Below, one piece after another: positions 40,340 through 48,993 of a DNA stretch of 51,907 bases. The notes beneath the pieces are model-generated. The model saw nothing but the letters and a program-made list of their open reading frames with translations, ran no database searches and was not told the origin of the DNA. Source of the DNA: Methanobacteriota archaeon (GTDB taxonomy: Archaea; Halobacteriota; Methanomicrobia; Methanomicrobiales; Methanoculleaceae); NCBI GenBank assembly GCA_023393455.1, contig JAEWLJ010000011.1:1-51907 (forward strand), in the 5' to 3' direction. The position numbers were made by a program, and so were the translations under genes. Each line of letters opens with the position of its first letter. Positions within the stretch are counted from its first letter, which is position 1.

Positions 40340-40933
40340 TTATAGGGCCGCAACGTGCTCGAGTTTGGATTTGGTGATCTCGACCCGGCGGATCGGGTAG
40401 ATCGTCTTGACGACCTTGAAGATGTCCCGGGCCATGTCGCCGGAGACGATCTCCTTGACCAGGGTCTCGAAGTCGCTCTCGGCTGCCTTGGCGGCGAGAG
40501 CCTGGGAGATCGCCTGCCGCACGGCGTGGACCTGGCTCTGCTCGGCCCTCGAGAGGGTGAGACAGACGACTGTCACCCGCAGGAGTTTCTTGTCCTTGCT
40601 GACGACCGGGTGGATGGTGTCGATGCGGGATGCCCGCCGCTTGACCATCGACCGGAGGTAGTCCCGGGTCACTTCGTGCCCGACGAACTCGGTGTACGCG
40701 GCGTCGCCGGCCACGTTGTTGATCTTGAATCTCATCTTGATGTGGGACTTCGAGTAGTCCTGCACGACTTCGCCGAGCGTCGCGGTCATGATGCGGCCGA
40801 CCATGTTCTCGGGGTCGGCGGATATGGCGTCGCCGATCTCGGTCTTGCCGAAGGCATCGGGTACGTAGACACGGTACCACTTCTTGGCCTTCCAGCCTTC
40901 CAGCCTTCTTCCAACCTGTTTCTTCTTTGCCAT
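40340..40933 (-). CDS. rps3ae: small ribosomal subunit protein eS1 (S3Ae)
   Basis: A 197-residue S3Ae protein: KAKKWYRVYVPDAFGKTEIG, SHIKMRFKINNVAGDAAYTE, RRASRIDTIHPVVSKDKKLL and VKTIYPIRRVEITKSKLEHV. Last gene of the rps15-DHH-pcc1-rps3ae operon, following pcc1 by 4 bp. Confidence 0.96.
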   Translation of the reverse strand: MAKKKQVGRRLEGWKAKKWYRVYVPDAFGKTEIGDAISADPENMVGRIMTATLGEVVQDYSKSHIKMRFKINNVAGDAAYTEFVGHEVTRDYLRSMVKRRASRIDTIHPVVSKDKKLLRVTVVCLTLSRAEQSQVHAVRQAISQALAAKAAESDFETLVKEIVSGDMARDIFKVVKTIYPIRRVEITKSKLEHVAAL

Positions 40934-40937
40934 GGTA

Positions 40938-41240
40938 TCACTTCTCTCTGTTATTATCGATCTTTAGTCCGTTTGATCCTGATTCCACTCCGGAACTCCC
41001 TGAGCCGCTCTCCCGCCGTTTCGAGGCGGCGGTGCATACGTCCTCCGCTATCGCCAGGTTCATGAGGTAGTCGTCCACCGTGGCGGTGATCGACCGGAGC
41101 CTGGTCCCCGCGATCTCGGCCCGCACCCCGCCCTCGATCGCGGTTGTCCGGATCAAGGTGAGGTTGTCGGGTTCGAGTGCCGCGGCCACGCATTCGGGGT
41201 GGCCGTGCGGCGTCTCGATGATGCCCTCGATCCGGATCAT
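40938..41240 (-). CDS. pcc1: KEOPS complex subunit Pcc1
   Basis: A 100-residue protein: MIRIEGIIETPHGHPECVAA, NLTLIRTTAIEGGVRAEIAG and RSITATVDDYLMNLAIAEDV. The KEOPS complex transfers threonylcarbamoyl from TC-AMP to A37 of ANN-decoding tRNAs, and Pcc1 dimerises the complex. The Sua5-type TC-AMP synthase is at 47492. The start lies in the stop of the DHH gene (ATGA). The C-terminal tail is basic and Ser/Gly-rich. Confidence 0.9.
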   Translation of the reverse strand: MIRIEGIIETPHGHPECVAAALEPDNLTLIRTTAIEGGVRAEIAGTRLRSITATVDDYLMNLAIAEDVCTAASKRRESGSGSSGVESGSNGLKIDNNREK

Positions 41241-42454
41241 GCGGGAACCGCCTCCAGGAGTGCCTGCCTGAACCGGTCGGCCTGGTCGGGGGCGATCCGG
41301 GCACCGGCACGACGGCGGTGTCCGCCGCCCTGTCCGCCGCACGCCTCCGCGACCGTTCGCATCACCGCGTCGAGATCGAGGTCGATCCCCGGCGGGCAGC
41401 GTGCCGAGACGGAGCAGTGGTCGCCGCTCGTGCCGATGACGAAGACGGGGCCGTTCTGGACAACGTCGTTTGCAAGCGCGTCCGCGACGTCGCTCGCGAC
41501 TCCTCCGTCGTCCACGCTGAAGAGGGCGACGCGCTCGTCGAGACGTTGCGCCCCCCGGATGCCGGTGACGACCGCCTGACGGTAGCGGGCGGTTATCTCC
41601 CAGGCGTCCTGGACCGCGTGGCTCGAGCGGAGACAGAGCGATGCGCCGATATCCCCGTTCCCGGCCTTGCCGCAGGCGTCGACGACGGCCGCGAGATTCA
41701 GGGCCTCGTCGATCACCTCGCGGCCGAGGCTGTAGGTGGTGCCCCAAATAGCGGAGAGCGCGGAGACCGAGGCGTTCGGGGCGGCCGTGAGGACGACCCG
41801 GGTGAGGAGCGACTCGGTGTCCAGGTCGTCCTCGTCGGTGACTTCCGCGACGAGCGCCCTCGCCGTGTCGGGCTCGCCGGAGAACCCCGTGAGGTAGGGG
41901 TCGACGGCGAGCGTGAGCTGCTCGACGAGCCCTCTTCCCGGGAGGCGGAGGCCGCGGCGGGGGGTTATGAACCCGTTCGCGATGCCGTCGTTCACGATCT
42001 CCCGGTTCGGGCCGTCGAGCGGCTGGCCGTCCCCGATGATCCCGAGGAGCGCGAGCCCCGCGAGATCCCGGTTGTCGCCCATGCGCTGGGCGACTATGTA
42101 GGCCGCGCCGGCCGCCGAGAGGTCTCGGTCGCCGTCGATCCCCGCGAGGTGCGGGTTGACGTGATAGTCTCCCTCGAAGCGGGGCAGGTGGTGGTCCACC
42201 ACCATGACGTCGCCGGGGAGGTCCGTGAGTGCTGATCCGAAGTCGCAGAGAAGCACGCTGCCGTCGCCGGGAAGGTCGGCCGTGGTGATGCCGGGGCGGA
42301 TCCTCAGCCGGAACCGTCCGCCCTTGCGGAACATGGCGTGGCAGAGGATGGATGCGGCGGCTATGCCGTCGGCATCATGGTGCGCCAGCACCTCCACGAA
42401 CTCCTGCTCAAGCAGGTGGTCGGCCAGGCTTGCAGCAGCGGCGTCAAGCGACAT
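41237..42454 (-). CDS. DHH family phosphoesterase (archaeal RecJ-like)
   Basis: A 405-residue protein with the DHH motifs: VLAHHDADGIAAASIL (about 22-37), VLLCDFGSAL, VMVVDHHLPRFEG and the DHHA1 signature GGQGGGHRRRAGARI. Relatives include archaeal RecJ/GAN nucleases at the replication fork. This neighbourhood (S15, RecJ-like, Pcc1, eS1) is conserved in archaea and places the protein with replication or RNA turnover. Overlaps pcc1 by ATGA; follows rps15 by 6 bp. Confidence 0.9.
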   Translation of the reverse strand: MSLDAAAASLADHLLEQEFVEVLAHHDADGIAAASILCHAMFRKGGRFRLRIRPGITTADLPGDGSVLLCDFGSALTDLPGDVMVVDHHLPRFEGDYHVNPHLAGIDGDRDLSAAGAAYIVAQRMGDNRDLAGLALLGIIGDGQPLDGPNREIVNDGIANGFITPRRGLRLPGRGLVEQLTLAVDPYLTGFSGEPDTARALVAEVTDEDDLDTESLLTRVVLTAAPNASVSALSAIWGTTYSLGREVIDEALNLAAVVDACGKAGNGDIGASLCLRSSHAVQDAWEITARYRQAVVTGIRGAQRLDERVALFSVDDGGVASDVADALANDVVQNGPVFVIGTSGDHCSVSARCPPGIDLDLDAVMRTVAEACGGQGGGHRRRAGARIAPDQADRFRQALLEAVPA

Positions 42455-42460
42455 GGATCA

Positions 42461-42919
42461 TCAGCGGGTGAGCAGGATCTCCGCGGTCTCCGGTTTGTAG
42501 GTCCAGCCTTTCGGCATCCGTCCGGACTTGACGTAGTACTTGACCAGCCTGCGCACCTTGGACTCGGCGATCTGCAGCTGCCGCACGTTGTGCACGTCTT
42601 TCTTGTTCTCCGCCAGGTGTTTCCTGATCCCGAGCGCCTTCTCCATCAGGTTCCGGAGATCCTCGGGGATCTCGGACTCAAGTCCCTTCTCGCGGAGGAT
42701 CTCGTTTATGCGCTTGCCGGTAGCGAGCTTGACATCGGGTACGGCGTACCGATCCCGCAGCACAAGGCCGATCTGGCTGGTCGACATGCCGTCTTTACGA
42801 AGATCGATGATGATCTTCTCGATCTCTGTTGTGTCCGTGTTGGACCACTCGGGTGCCTCCTTCCGGTAGGGTCGGACGGAACTGCTGGTTCCGCGACGCC
42901 GAGCGTACATTCTTGCCAT
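42461..42919 (-). CDS. rps15: small ribosomal subunit protein uS15
   Basis: A 152-residue archaeal S15 with the long N-terminal extension: MARMYARRRGTSSSVRPYRK, STSQIGLVLRDRYAVPDVK and ESKVRRLVKYYVKSGRMP. The start has a perfect GGAGGTG at 42925-42931, 5 bp upstream. First gene of its operon. Confidence 0.96.
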   Translation of the reverse strand: MARMYARRRGTSSSVRPYRKEAPEWSNTDTTEIEKIIIDLRKDGMSTSQIGLVLRDRYAVPDVKLATGKRINEILREKGLESEIPEDLRNLMEKALGIRKHLAENKKDVHNVRQLQIAESKVRRLVKYYVKSGRMPKGWTYKPETAEILLTR

Positions 42920-43192
42920 TCATGCACCTCCGATAGATATACTATGTTAAGTCCAGAAAAGAGTCCTTTTACTGACTAATCTCTGTAATCCCGAGCCCTT
43001 GCGGGCAGTGCTTCCGGGAGCACGTCGGACTTACCACAGCCAGCACGTGATCGTGCTGCATCATATTCTCCGGGAGGAATCTTAAGGGTATCGGACAGGC
43101 GCGTGTCTCGAGGGGGGCCGCGCTTCCTTCCGGCGGCGGGCCGGTGAGCCGAATGTTTATGTTCTCCCGGGGCAACATGTACTGGTACCAGT

Positions 43193-43263
43193 GCGATAGT
43201 AGTCTAGCGGTAGGACAGGGGCTTCCCAAGCCTCTAGCCCGGGTTCGATTCCCGGCTATCGCA
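43193..43263 (+). tRNA. tRNA-Gly (anticodon CCC)
   Basis: Complete cloverleaf: acceptor GCGATAG/CTATCGC with A discriminator, anticodon stem GGGGC/GCCTC, loop TTCCCAA with anticodon CCC, T arm GGGTTCGATTCCC. A TATA-like GTTTATGTT lies about 35 bp upstream. The preceding 270 bp after rps15 (42920-43192) contain only promoter-like DNA and no gene. Confidence 0.95.
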
Positions 43264-43276
43264 TGGTGTTGACTCT

Positions 43277-43284
43277 CGTTTTTG
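43277..43284 (+). terminator. T-run after tRNA-Gly
   Basis: CTCGTTTTTGTG lies 15 bp beyond the tRNA 3' end, the usual archaeal terminator. Confidence 0.5.
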
Positions 43285-43313
43285 TGTGTTATCGATCCGA
43301 TATTCCTGCGCTG

Positions 43314-44105
43314 TTACTCCTCTTCCACAGCGATCTCGAACCGGCAGTGATCAAACCCCATTGAGTAGCACCGGGTCTCGACCACCTCTGCTGGCCGGTT
43401 GTAGTGGCGGGAAAAGAGCGCCCGGAGGATGCCCGAGTCGAACGCACACGCGGGTTTCCCCGTCACCGGCAGGTCGACGCATTCGAAGCAGTCGTAGACG
43501 AGGAGGACGAGCGGCTCCGTCTCCGCGGCCTCGACCCTTCCCAGGTGGTGCTCCTCCCAGAACCGGGCGATATTCGCGCAGAACGCTCCCGTATCGGGGT
43601 CGGCAACCGCCGGGTAGAGCTCCTCGCCCAGCCATTCCCCTGCCCGGGTGAGGAGCGGGTCGAGGAGAACTCCCTCCTCCATGAGCGCCACCCGGATCGT
43701 CCGGAACGCGAGCCGGTAGAATGCAAAGGGATCGCCCGACCCCGCCTGATACGCCCCTGCGTAGGCGGCGAGCGCATCGGCCAACCGGTCGTCCGGCGAG
43801 ACGCTCGCGACGAGGTTGCCGGTGATGAAGAATATCTTCTTCCGGGAGTCCTCCGGGTCTGCCCGGGACCCGATAACCCCCGCCGCCGCCATCTCCTGAA
43901 GGTGCACCGAGACCGTTGACTTCGCCCGGTCCGCGAGAGAGACGATCTCCTCGAACGTACACTCGCGCTCCCGGAGGGCCGCGAGGATCGTGCGGCGCAC
44001 CGGGTTCTCGACCGCGCGCGCACCCGCAGGAGTCGAGTAGAGGTCTATCGTCAGGTTTGCCTTTGGCCGCCCGGGTCTCCCTCTGCCGACCATCCCCCGT
44101 TCCAT
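43314..44105 (-). CDS. ArsR-type regulator with V4R sensory domain
   Basis: A 263-residue protein. Residues about 20-90 are a winged helix (NPVRRTILAALRERECTFEE, RAKSTVSVHLQEMAAAGVIG), and the C-terminal 170 residues are a V4R-like domain (YDCFECVDLPVTGKPACAFD, CYSMGFDHCRFEI) with several Cys that could bind a ligand or Fe-S cluster. V4R domains sense small hydrophobic molecules or redox state. Diverges from fprA across an operator-like inverted repeat, so it probably controls that gene. Start ATG 44105, with ATG 44093 (MVGRGRPG) as an alternative nearer the mapped TATA box. Confidence 0.87.
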   Translation of the reverse strand: MERGMVGRGRPGRPKANLTIDLYSTPAGARAVENPVRRTILAALRERECTFEEIVSLADRAKSTVSVHLQEMAAAGVIGSRADPEDSRKKIFFITGNLVASVSPDDRLADALAAYAGAYQAGSGDPFAFYRLAFRTIRVALMEEGVLLDPLLTRAGEWLGEELYPAVADPDTGAFCANIARFWEEHHLGRVEAAETEPLVLLVYDCFECVDLPVTGKPACAFDSGILRALFSRHYNRPAEVVETRCYSMGFDHCRFEIAVEEE

Positions 44106-44184
44106 AGAGTAAAATCGAAAGGGAGATATATCAATTGTTCGGATATATTGGAATGTTCGTATTCTATCGAACAAGCGTGATGAC
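44106..44184. promoter_or_regulatory. divergent regulator/fprA promoter with operator-like inverted repeat
   Basis: TTGTTCG (44135-44141) and CGAACAA (44168-44174) form an inverted repeat with a 26-bp spacer, and a third half-site ATGTTCG lies between them (44153-44159). TATA-like boxes lie on the minus strand (GATATATC, 44125-44132) and the plus strand (GGATATATTGG, 44141-44151). The half-sites overlap both, a layout fit for a regulator controlling itself and fprA. Confidence 0.65.
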
Positions 44185-45399
44185 ATGATGGCTACGGAAC
44201 TTGCCCCCGGCGTTCACTGGGTCGGGGCTATCGACTGGAATCTCAGGGAGTACCACGGCTATACCCTCCCGGGAACGACCTACAACGCCTACCTCGTCCG
44301 GGGTGAGAAGACGGCGTTGATCGACGGCGCCTACCACGGGTTCGAGAGAGAGGTCCTCGGCCGTATCGGGTCCGTCTGCGACCCCGGCACGATCGACTAC
44401 ATCGTCGTGAACCACATCGAGATGGACCACTCGGGCACCCTGCCTGCGCTCGTGAAGAAGATGCCCGATGTCCCCATCTACTGCACGGAACGCGCGAAGA
44501 CCGGCCTTGCCCGCCACTACGACACCAGCGGCTGGAAGATCAACGTCGTAAAGACCGGCGACACCCTCGACCTCGGCGGGAAGACGCTCGTCTTCCTTGA
44601 GGCGCCGATGCTCCACTGGCCCGACTCGATGTTCACCTACCTCGCCGAGGACGCCATTCTCTTCTCGAACGATGCCTTCGGGCAGCATCTCGCAAGTGCC
44701 GCCCGGTTCGACGATCAACTCGGGAAGGATGCAGCGCTTGCCCACGCGCAGAAGTTCTTTGCGAACCTGATCATCCCTCTCGCGCCGAAGGTCCTGAAGA
44801 AACTCGACGAGGTCGGGAGGCTCGGGATCGATATCAGGATGATCGCGCCGAGCCACGGCATCATCTGGCGGTCCTACGCCGGGGATATCCTCAAGGCCTA
44901 CACCGACTGGAGCCGGGGCGTTGCAAAGGACAAGGTCACGATCGTCTACGACACCATGCATGGCTCGACCACGATGATGGCCTCTGCGATCGCCGAGGGT
45001 GTCATGGCCGAAGGCGCTGACGTCCGGGTCTGCCTGCTGCGGGACGGGCGCTACGAAGGAACGCACAGGAGCGACGTCGTCACGGAGGTGCTCGACTCGA
45101 AGGCGGTCATCGTCGGGTCGCCGACGCTTCAGGACGAGGTCCTCCCCACGGTGGCCGGGTTCCTCAGTTACCTTCGGGGGCTTCGGCCCGGCCGCCTTAC
45201 CGCAAAGAAGATCGGGTGCGCGTTCGGCTCCCACGGTGGCATGGGCGGCGCGGTCGCGCAGGCGGAGGAGGCCCTGAAGGCGGCCGGGATCGAGGTGATC
45301 GACGGTGGTTTCCACGTGAACTACCGGCCGGACGCCGACGAGATTGCCCGGGCATATGAACTCGGGCGGAAGGTGGCACGGGAGATCCGCGCCCGCTGA
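44185..45399 (+). CDS. fprA: A-type flavoprotein FprA (F420H2 oxidase-like)
   Basis: A 404-residue flavodiiron protein. The N-terminal metallo-beta-lactamase domain carries the diiron site H77-x-E79-x-D81-H82 in NHIEMDHSG plus further His (APMLHWPDSM, PSHGIIW). The C-terminal flavodoxin domain binds FMN (YDTMHGSTTMMASAI, VGSPTLQDEVLP, FGSHGGMGG). In methanogens such proteins reduce O2 to water with F420H2, protecting the cell. Likely controlled by the divergent V4R regulator. Confidence 0.95.
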   Translation: MMATELAPGVHWVGAIDWNLREYHGYTLPGTTYNAYLVRGEKTALIDGAYHGFEREVLGRIGSVCDPGTIDYIVVNHIEMDHSGTLPALVKKMPDVPIYCTERAKTGLARHYDTSGWKINVVKTGDTLDLGGKTLVFLEAPMLHWPDSMFTYLAEDAILFSNDAFGQHLASAARFDDQLGKDAALAHAQKFFANLIIPLAPKVLKKLDEVGRLGIDIRMIAPSHGIIWRSYAGDILKAYTDWSRGVAKDKVTIVYDTMHGSTTMMASAIAEGVMAEGADVRVCLLRDGRYEGTHRSDVVTEVLDSKAVIVGSPTLQDEVLPTVAGFLSYLRGLRPGRLTAKKIGCAFGSHGGMGGAVAQAEEALKAAGIEVIDGGFHVNYRPDADEIARAYELGRKVAREIRAR

Positions 45400-45648
45400 T
45401 CCCGCCTCTTTGCACGCACCCTCCAGATCCCATATACACCCGGCGTGCACGAACCGCCGGGTGCCCCAATACGCCAGACAGATCGTCCCACATCCCCGGG
45501 AAGTTGCCCGGGGCGCATACTCTTTTTCGCCACCCTGTGCCGGTGCAGCAGGTACGCTCTCGCTCTCACGCGGGGGAAGGTGTAACCGTGATGAACGGCA
45601 TCTACCTGCCGTGATACCGAACGGAACGAGCGGTAAGTCGGGGGTGGA
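45400..45648. other. intergenic region with two strong hairpins
   Basis: The 249 bp after fprA carry two hairpins: a 9-bp perfect stem CACCCGGCG / CGCCGGGTG (45437-45463) and CCCCGGG / CCCGGGG (45494-45513), then CATACTCTTTTTCG. The first may terminate fprA. No gene or known riboswitch could be matched. Confidence 0.5.
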
Positions 45649-46713
45649 ATGGGCATGAGGCGCCGCCTCTGGATCGCGCTCTCGCTTCTGGTCAGCGGCG
45701 CGGTTCTCGCGGGGCTGCTCGCGGTGACCTTCACCCCCGAGACACGGGCCTATCTTGGCGAGATCAGTCTCACCCCCCTCCTCCTCGCCTTCGCGTTCCG
45801 GGGAGGAGCGATCTTCTTTCGGGTGGTCCGGATCGGCGTCATCTGCCGCGGCCTCGGCTACACCGTGCCGTTATCGAGCCTCGCGATCACCCAGAGCCTC
45901 TCGCTCTTTGCCGGCTCGCTCACTCCCGGTCAGGTGGGCGGCGAACCCGTCCGGATCCACCGTCTCTCGCGTGCCGGGCTCGCCGTCGGGGATGCCGTCA
46001 CCGTCGTCGTCGCGGAGCGGGTGCTCGACCTCGCGGCCTTTGCCGCCCTCACCTTCGCAGCCCTGTTTGCCGTCCGGCACCTCTGGGGTTACCTCGCTGC
46101 GACCGTCCTCTACCCGGTGGCGGCCTTTCTCATCCTCGTCCTTGTTCTTCTGCTCGCGCTCGTCGTCCTGGTTCGCCGCCCGTCCCTCGCGAGCCGGGTT
46201 ATCGGCGGTGCTGCCGTCCGAGTGCTCGATCGGTGCGGCCGGAGCCGCCGCTGGCTTCGGTTCTGTCCGGGATCAGTTGGTGCGGAGAGGCTCATGGAGC
46301 AGATCTCCCGCGAGACTGAGGTCTTTGCCGCGAGTTCTTCCCGGCTTGCGAGAGCCGATCCCCGGGCGCTCGGCGGCGTGATTCTGGCGAGCATCCTCGA
46401 ATGGGTCTTCTTCTTCTCCACGGCGTCGGCGCTGCTCGTTGCTCTCGCTCTCCCGCCGTCTTTTCCCGAGTCGTTCCTCTTCCAGGGCATCCTCCAGATG
46501 ATCGCGGCCGTCCCGTTCATCCCCGGCGCGGCCGGGATCGCGGAGCTCGGCGCCGCCACGCTGTACAGCCGGATCGTGCCCCTCTATCTCCTCGGCATCT
46601 TCGTCGTTCTCTGGCGATTGATCCTCTACTTCCTCAATATCCCTCTCGGCCTCCTCGCGGTGGCTCTTGCGGCGAGGATGGAGGGAGATCCTCGGGGCAC
46701 CGAAAACCTATAA
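45649..46713 (+). CDS. UPF0104/LPG synthase TM family (flippase-like) membrane protein
   Basis: A 354-residue protein with about seven to eight TM segments (LWIALSLLVSGAVLAGLLAV, LYPVAAFLILVLVLLLALVV, LGGVILASILEWVFFFSTAS, LLGIFVVLWRLILYFL). The segment GSLTPGQVGGEPVRIHRLSR is the conserved core of this family. Members synthesise or flip amino-acyl lipids, or act as lipid-linked flippases; no substrate can be named. Stands alone; alternative start ATG at 45655 (MRRRL). Confidence 0.87.
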   Translation: MGMRRRLWIALSLLVSGAVLAGLLAVTFTPETRAYLGEISLTPLLLAFAFRGGAIFFRVVRIGVICRGLGYTVPLSSLAITQSLSLFAGSLTPGQVGGEPVRIHRLSRAGLAVGDAVTVVVAERVLDLAAFAALTFAALFAVRHLWGYLAATVLYPVAAFLILVLVLLLALVVLVRRPSLASRVIGGAAVRVLDRCGRSRRWLRFCPGSVGAERLMEQISRETEVFAASSSRLARADPRALGGVILASILEWVFFFSTASALLVALALPPSFPESFLFQGILQMIAAVPFIPGAAGIAELGAATLYSRIVPLYLLGIFVVLWRLILYFLNIPLGLLAVALAARMEGDPRGTENL

Positions 46714-46814
46714 CCCTTGTGAGGCCCAAATCTATCCTTTAACGCGGAGATGACGAAAAATACCCTGTTCGTGAAACGATCGGAGGACGTTTCGATCTCC
46801 AGCCGGGGAGGGTC

Positions 46815-47492
46815 ATGACCACCGATACCGAAATGTATGCTCTCTCGATCATCACCGAGAACCGGGCCGGCGTGCTACGCGACGTGGCCACGGTGATGGC
46901 GGATTACCGGGCAAACATCCAGATGATCCAGCAGTCGATCATCGCCACCGGCCCGAACGCCGGGAGGGCCTACCTCTACTTCGAGTTTGAGGAGTGCGGG
47001 AACCACGGCAGACTCATCGCCGATCTGGCACAGGTGCCGTCCGTCGTCGACGTCACCATCTACCCGCCGTTCTCCCGGATATTCGGGTCACGGGTGATCA
47101 TCATCGGCGGCGGCGCGCAGGTGGCGCAGGTGGCGATGGGCGCCGTGAACGAGGCCGACCGGCACAACATCCGCGGCGAGCGGATATCGGTGGACACGAT
47201 CCCGCTCGTCGGGGAGCAGAACCTCTCACTCGCCGTCGACGCGGTGGCGCGGCTTCCCCGGGCGTCGATCCTGGTGCTCGCCGGGTCGCTGATGGGCGGC
47301 GAGGTCTCGCGGGCGGTGGAACGAGTCCGGGCGGCGGGCATCCCGGTGATTGCGCTCAAGATGGCCGGGAGCGTTCCTGCGCACGCCGACCTGATCGTGA
47401 CCGACCCGATCCAGGCCGGGGTCTTCGCCGTGATGCACGTCAGCGGCAAGGCCGTCTTCGATATCAACCGCGTGCGGGGGCGCGAGTTCTGA
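46815..47492 (+). CDS. ACT domain protein with DUF5612
   Basis: A 225-residue protein. The N-terminal 80 residues are an ACT domain (YALSIITENRAGVLRDVATV, ANIQMIQQSII), a small-molecule sensor often for amino acids. The rest is a Rossmann-like DUF5612 domain (VIIIGGGAQVAQVAMGAV, VLAGSLMGGEVSRAVERV), found in methanogens. It probably regulates an enzyme or transport step. GGGGAGGG precedes the ATG. The TGATG junction couples it to the Sua5-type gene. Confidence 0.87.
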   Translation: MTTDTEMYALSIITENRAGVLRDVATVMADYRANIQMIQQSIIATGPNAGRAYLYFEFEECGNHGRLIADLAQVPSVVDVTIYPPFSRIFGSRVIIIGGGAQVAQVAMGAVNEADRHNIRGERISVDTIPLVGEQNLSLAVDAVARLPRASILVLAGSLMGGEVSRAVERVRAAGIPVIALKMAGSVPAHADLIVTDPIQAGVFAVMHVSGKAVFDINRVRGREF

Positions 47493-48064
47493 TGGATCCG
47501 ATCGATATGGCCGTCCGGGTGCTCTCGCGCGACGGGCTCGTCGTATATCCCACCGAGACGGTCTACGGCCTCGGGGCGGACGCGCTCTCGGAGGATGCGG
47601 TGATGCGGGTCTACGAGGCCAAGAACCGGCCGGTGAGTAAACCGATCTCGGTCGCGGTCTCGGATATGGAGATGCTCACCGCCGTTGCGGTGGTGGACGA
47701 TGCCGCCCGGGCGTTCATCGAGCGGTTCCTGCCCGGCCCGGTGACGGTGCTCCTCCCGGCGAAGTCCTGTCTGCCGGAGGTGCTGACGGGCGGAACCGGT
47801 CTGATCGGCATACGGTGGCCCGACCACGAGATCGCTCTTGCCATCATCTCGCGGCTCGATACGCCGATCACGTCCACCAGTGCGAACATCTCTGATGACA
47901 TAGCGCCGACCCGTCCCGAGGAGGTCTCTGTTCCCCACGACTACCTGGTCGACGGCGGGGAGCTCCCCGGGACGCCGAGCACGGTGGTGGATCTCACCGC
48001 CAGGCGCATCCTGCGCAAGGGCGCGGAATGGGAGGCGGTTGAAGCGTTCCTGGAGACCCTGTAA
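47492..48064 (+). CDS. Sua5/YrdC-type threonylcarbamoyl-AMP synthase
   Basis: A 190-residue protein that makes TC-AMP for tRNA t6A37, partner of the KEOPS complex. Motifs: GLVVYPTETVYGLGADALS, VYEAKNRPVSKPISVAV (the KxR...S/K-P ligand site), LPGPVTVLL and PITSTSANIS. Short C-terminus without the extra Sua5 domain (YrdC type). Start ATG 47492 in TGATG with the previous gene. Only 2 bp precede the nucleotidyltransferase gene. Confidence 0.93.
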   Translation: MDPIDMAVRVLSRDGLVVYPTETVYGLGADALSEDAVMRVYEAKNRPVSKPISVAVSDMEMLTAVAVVDDAARAFIERFLPGPVTVLLPAKSCLPEVLTGGTGLIGIRWPDHEIALAIISRLDTPITSTSANISDDIAPTRPEEVSVPHDYLVDGGELPGTPSTVVDLTARRILRKGAEWEAVEAFLETL

Positions 48065-48066
48065 CC

Positions 48067-48993
48067 ATGAACGCCATACGACTCCGTGACTTCATCGAGG
48101 ACCGTGAGGGCTGCCTCTATGCGGTCTCGAACTACGACAACGCCGGGCGCATCGGGTGCATCCTCCGCTACGTCCCCGACGCGGACGGGGGACGGACGAA
48201 TCGCGCCGGCCGGCGATACCGTAAATACGATTTTGTTGAGTCTTTCGACTGGATCCGGGAGCACAGGCCGGAGTACCTGGACAACGTCCACCGGGTGCCC
48301 TGCTCCGACGTGGCCCAGGTCTACAAGCCCGAGGAAGAGATCGCCGGTGTGGCGGCCCGGAATGCCCGGGTGGCGCGGCTCCTCGCTCACCTCTCCCTCC
48401 CGGCGGGCTCGTTCGGGTGCACGGGTTCGCTCCTCTGTGGCCTCGATAACGAGGCATCGGATATCGATCTCGTGGTCTACGGCGAGACCTGGTTCCTCGC
48501 GCAGCGCCGGCTCCGGCATCTGGTGGAGAGGGGGGTGATCCCTCCGATGAGCACCGCGATGTGGCGGAAGGTCTACGATAAACGGGTGCCGGAGATATCC
48601 TTCGATGCCTTCGTCCTGCACGAACAGCGGAAGTGGAACCGGGGCGAGTTCGAGGGGACCTACTTCGATCTCCTCTACACCCGCGCCTACGATAACCTGG
48701 ACGCGGTCCCGGCCGGGAAAGGGAGGGTTCTCGGCCGGACGACGATCGAGGCGACGGTCACCGATGCGTCGCTCTCCTTCGACAGCCCGGCGGTCTACGC
48801 GGTGGACCACGACGATATATCGCGGGTCCTCTCCTTCACCCACACCTACTCGGGCCAGGCGCTCGCGGGGGAGGTCGTCGAAGCGAAGGGCGTCGTGGAG
48901 AAGCACGGCGACGAGCGGTGGCTGATCGTCGGGACGACCCGCGAGGCGAGGGGCGAGTACATCGTCTCTAAGACGCTGCTTGAGACCGTCTAG
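48067..48993 (+). CDS. nucleotidyltransferase-domain protein (COG1665-like)
   Basis: A 308-residue protein. A polymerase-beta-type nucleotidyltransferase motif is present: G120-S121 followed by D132-x-D134 in GSLLCGLDNEASDIDLVV. The N-terminal part (NYDNAGRIGCILRYVPDAD, GRRYRKYDFVESFDWI) is a separate domain and the C-terminus is beta-rich. It may add nucleotides to RNA or proteins; the substrate is unknown. Final gene of the ACT-Sua5-nucleotidyltransferase string. Its stop shares a CTAG with the stop of the Cas4-like gene on the other strand. Confidence 0.83.
   Translation: MNAIRLRDFIEDREGCLYAVSNYDNAGRIGCILRYVPDADGGRTNRAGRRYRKYDFVESFDWIREHRPEYLDNVHRVPCSDVAQVYKPEEEIAGVAARNARVARLLAHLSLPAGSFGCTGSLLCGLDNEASDIDLVVYGETWFLAQRRLRHLVERGVIPPMSTAMWRKVYDKRVPEISFDAFVLHEQRKWNRGEFEGTYFDLLYTRAYDNLDAVPAGKGRVLGRTTIEATVTDASLSFDSPAVYAVDHDDISRVLSFTHTYSGQALAGEVVEAKGVVEKHGDERWLIVGTTREARGEYIVSKTLLETV

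Noticed and set aside
42969..43229. 86-codon minus-strand frame before rps15
   Set aside because: Runs through tRNA-Gly on the opposite strand; no similarity.
45585..45625. GTGATGA as box C of a C/D RNA
   Set aside because: No matching box D (CTGA) or internal C'/D' pair at the right distance.
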